Shown here piece after piece: positions 62,345 through 64,000 of a stretch of DNA of 64,000 nucleotides; the first letter of the stretch is position 1, and each line of letters opens with the position of its first letter. This DNA comes from Viridibacillus arenosi (GTDB taxonomy: Bacteria > Bacillota > Bacilli > Bacillales_A > Planococcaceae). The DNA lies in NCBI RefSeq assembly GCF_001955655.1, contig NZ_MSPW01000004.1, positions 62,001 to 126,000 of the forward strand, in the 5' to 3' direction. The notes beneath the pieces are model-generated. The model ran no database searches and was not told where the DNA came from. It saw nothing but the letters and a program-made list of their open reading frames with translations. A program made the translations under genes and the position numbers.

Positions 62345-62388
62345 AATATAACAGATTGCTAGATGAAAGTAAATTATAATGATTATCT
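62345..62388 (-). promoter_or_regulatory. katA promoter with PerR box
   Basis: On the minus strand TTTACT (62373-62368), 17 bases, TATATT (62350-62345). Immediately upstream lies TTATAATGATTATCT (62374-62388 on the plus strand), 13 of 15 bases of the PerR consensus TTATAATNATTATAA. PerR bound here would occlude the -35 box. Confidence 0.82.
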
Positions 62389-62624
62389 TTAAGGAATTTA
62401 TATCTTTAAGTATGTTCTATAAATAATGGGAGGTTAATTATGTATATATAGTGTTTCAAAAAGTGCAATTCACTTACTAAATAAATTATAAAAGGAACAA
62501 AAAGTGTAATGAAATAGCTTGAATAGTGATAAGTGTATTAAAAAATCATTGAGAATATGAGTTAGACAAAATAAAGATCTTTTAAACAACTTACTCATCA
62601 ATTAAAGTCAAGAATAAATTTTAT

Positions 62625-62644
62625 ATAATAATAATTATTATTAT
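62625..62644. repeat. Perfect 20-bp AT palindrome in the katA/DISM spacer
   Basis: ATAATAATAATTATTATTAT is self-complementary over all 20 bases. It resembles the ATAAT/ATTAT core of Fur-family sites but is also low-complexity. The rest of the 62389-62935 spacer is very AT-rich, with no gene seen. Confidence 0.5.
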
Positions 62645-62935
62645 CATTTTGGTAGTAAAGATAAGAGTAATTGATAATGTTTTAATGATAGTTGAATCTT
62701 TATTTCTTTTTTTATGATCAGTAGATTGGCTATAAGAAAGGCATGTTGAGAGTTTAAACTTTGCGCAGTTTTTTTATATTCAAATGTATTCTAAAGTGAA
62801 TATTCTTTGAAATGATTTAACAATTTAAGCATCTTATGGATTATTCATTTACAATAGGTTTATACGAATTGAAAAATAGAAATTGATTCATAAAAGAAAC
62901 AAACTTACATATTTGATCTAGCAAAGAGGTGTGTT

Positions 62936-64000
62936 ATGAAAAGAAAGCTGTTCATCGCTATTTGTATCGGTATTTTTTTGTTCACAATTATAAGTAGTTT
63001 TAACTACTTTAATATTTTCCAACCGAATGGGCCTGATGCAAAAAATGGTGTATTAGATTTGAGTAATTGGGATTTTGAAAGAGATGGAAATATAAATTTA
63101 AATGGTGAATGGCAATTTTACGCCGGAGATTTAATAACGCCTGACAATAACCCGCATACTTATGATGAATATACTCAAAATCTGACAACTATTAATGTTC
63201 CAGGAAATTGGAATAACCAATATACAGAACAATATGGTACATACCGTTTACTTATTAAGTTGCCAAATAACGAGAAGTACGGATTCAAAATGGATACGAT
63301 TCGATCTTCTAGCCGATTGTTTATAAATGGCGTAGAGGCCGGTGCAAAAGGCGACCCTTCAAAAAATATGAAAATACATCAGTTTAGTAATGAGAAGTAT
63401 GTGGCGTATGGAACTGGTGAAGGCCTAGAAATAGAGGTTGTTATTCAAGTGGCCAATCTAAATTACCATGTTGCTGGCATTATTTCTCCAATAAAATTTG
63501 GGACTTCAAAGGACATTGAAATATCAAAAACAATGGATGTAATGTTGGAAACGGCTCTTTTTGCAGGTTATTTCTTATTGTTTATTATGTATTTAGTAAC
63601 CTACTTACAACGAAAAAGAATTTTATATGAATTATACTTTAGTTTGTTTTGCCTCTTTCAAGGATTTTATATTACTACGTTAAATGAGCAATTATTTTTT
63701 ATAAAAATGTCGAATTTATCTTTGCTTGATAGGTCGTATTTCCAATTCACATTTTTTCATCTAGCAATTCTATTCTTTCTGTTATTTATATATGAATTTT
63801 TTAAACAATATACAAATAAAAAAGTTGTCATATTTTTATGTAGCTTATTAATTGTTGAGGTGTTTATAGAGGGAATACCAAATCCTATATTGTTGTTAGT
63901 AACTCCTCCTATTATGGTCGAGAAAATAGTAATGGTTTTCATTTTAGGGTTAAGCTATGGATACATCGTATATATATTACTGAAGGCGGCTTTAATAAAA
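62936..64000 (+). CDS. 7TMR-DISM sensor protein, N-terminal part (3' end outside window)
   Basis: The frame starts at ATG 62936 after GAGGTG and stays open for 355 codons to the window edge. A signal-anchor helix (about 4-24) is followed by an extracellular beta-sandwich of the DISMED2 type (about 40-200; LDLSNWDFERDGNINLNGEWQFY, INVPGNWNNQY and GTYRLLIKLPNNEKYG). A run of hydrophobic helices then fits the 7TMR-DISM module (from about 203: LETALFAGYFLLFIMYLVTY and onward). Such sensors carry a C-terminal histidine kinase, GGDEF or other signalling domain, which here lies beyond the window. The identity of the output domain is therefore unknown. Confidence 0.8.
   Translation, partial: MKRKLFIAICIGIFLFTIISSFNYFNIFQPNGPDAKNGVLDLSNWDFERDGNINLNGEWQFYAGDLITPDNNPHTYDEYTQNLTTINVPGNWNNQYTEQYGTYRLLIKLPNNEKYGFKMDTIRSSSRLFINGVEAGAKGDPSKNMKIHQFSNEKYVAYGTGEGLEIEVVIQVANLNYHVAGIISPIKFGTSKDIEISKTMDVMLETALFAGYFLLFIMYLVTYLQRKRILYELYFSLFCLFQGFYITTLNEQLFFIKMSNLSLLDRSYFQFTFFHLAILFFLLFIYEFFKQYTNKKVVIFLCSLLIVEVFIEGIPNPILLLVTPPIMVEKIVMVFILGLSYGYIVYILLKAALIK

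Noticed and set aside
1-64000. CRISPR array, insertion sequence, prophage, tRNA or rRNA genes
   Set aside because: I looked for evenly spaced direct repeats, transposase motifs, phage structural genes, and tRNA or rRNA cores and saw none that could be supported.

Overview
The window is about 64 kb of low-GC Gram-positive chromosome, most likely from a Bacillales member close to Lysinibacillus, Solibacillus or other Planococcaceae. The reasons are the strong AGGAGG ribosome binding sites with ATG, GTG and TTG starts, the AT-rich spacers with Bacillus-type sigma-A promoters, an S-box (SAM-I) riboswitch, PerR, Fur and BirA type operators, and many Bacillus subtilis homologues (YwrD, YvbH, BdbCD, OpuC, Exu/Uxu, BioYB, Feu/BesA, MurQ). 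Genus is inference. I see no tRNA, rRNA, CRISPR array, prophage or complete insertion sequence.

Layout. 1-4.4 kb: the end of a dipeptide/oligopeptide ABC operon (two ATPases), a gamma-glutamyltransferase and two half-size CHR transporters. 4.5-9.4 kb: an M28 lipoprotein aminopeptidase with a decayed copy of its own 5' end beside it, then a two-component system. 9.5-13.6 kb: RtcB, a YvbH-like PH protein, an HPP membrane protein and small hypotheticals. 13.8-16.2 kb: BlaI regulator, M56 protease, BdbD and BdbC. 16.2-20.9 kb: a SAM-riboswitch-controlled sulfur operon (YdbM-like oxidoreductase plus cystine-type ABC transporter). 21.0-24.7 kb: an OpuC-type compatible-solute ABC operon with a sigma-B-like promoter. 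24.7-26.7 kb: an overlapping SMC-like ATPase and TOPRIM-like pair, the best candidate for an undescribed (probably defence) system. 27.0-35.0 kb: a hexuronate/mannonate regulon (Zn-dehydrogenase, UxuA, UxuB, ExuT, LacI regulator, KdgK, KdgA) with four matching operators and a fused remnant of uxaA and a second dehydrogenase. 35.0-37.7 kb: two related winged-helix proteins divergent from bioY-bioB, which has a BirA box. 37.8-38.9 kb: a metallophosphoesterase. 39.1-43.9 kb: a Fur-box siderophore ABC operon with an esterase. 44.4-51.4 kb: a cell-wall sugar (MurNAc) recycling operon using an ABC transporter and a kinase instead of a PTS. 51.7-60.4 kb: an rRNA methyltransferase, a sarcosine-oxidase-like enzyme, an SH3-NlpC/P60 wall hydrolase, a heme monooxygenase, a TetR regulator, a 41-residue protein with its own terminator, a diguanylate cyclase and an HTH protein. 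60.6-60.8 kb: a DnaA-box cluster. 60.8-62.4 kb: catalase with a PerR box. 62.9 kb to the end: the start of a 7TMR-DISM sensor.

Most units form coherent operons with overlapping or closely spaced genes and clear intrinsic terminators. Regulatory sites were read by eye. Start codons were moved from the longest reading frame where a Shine-Dalgarno sequence clearly favoured an internal start.
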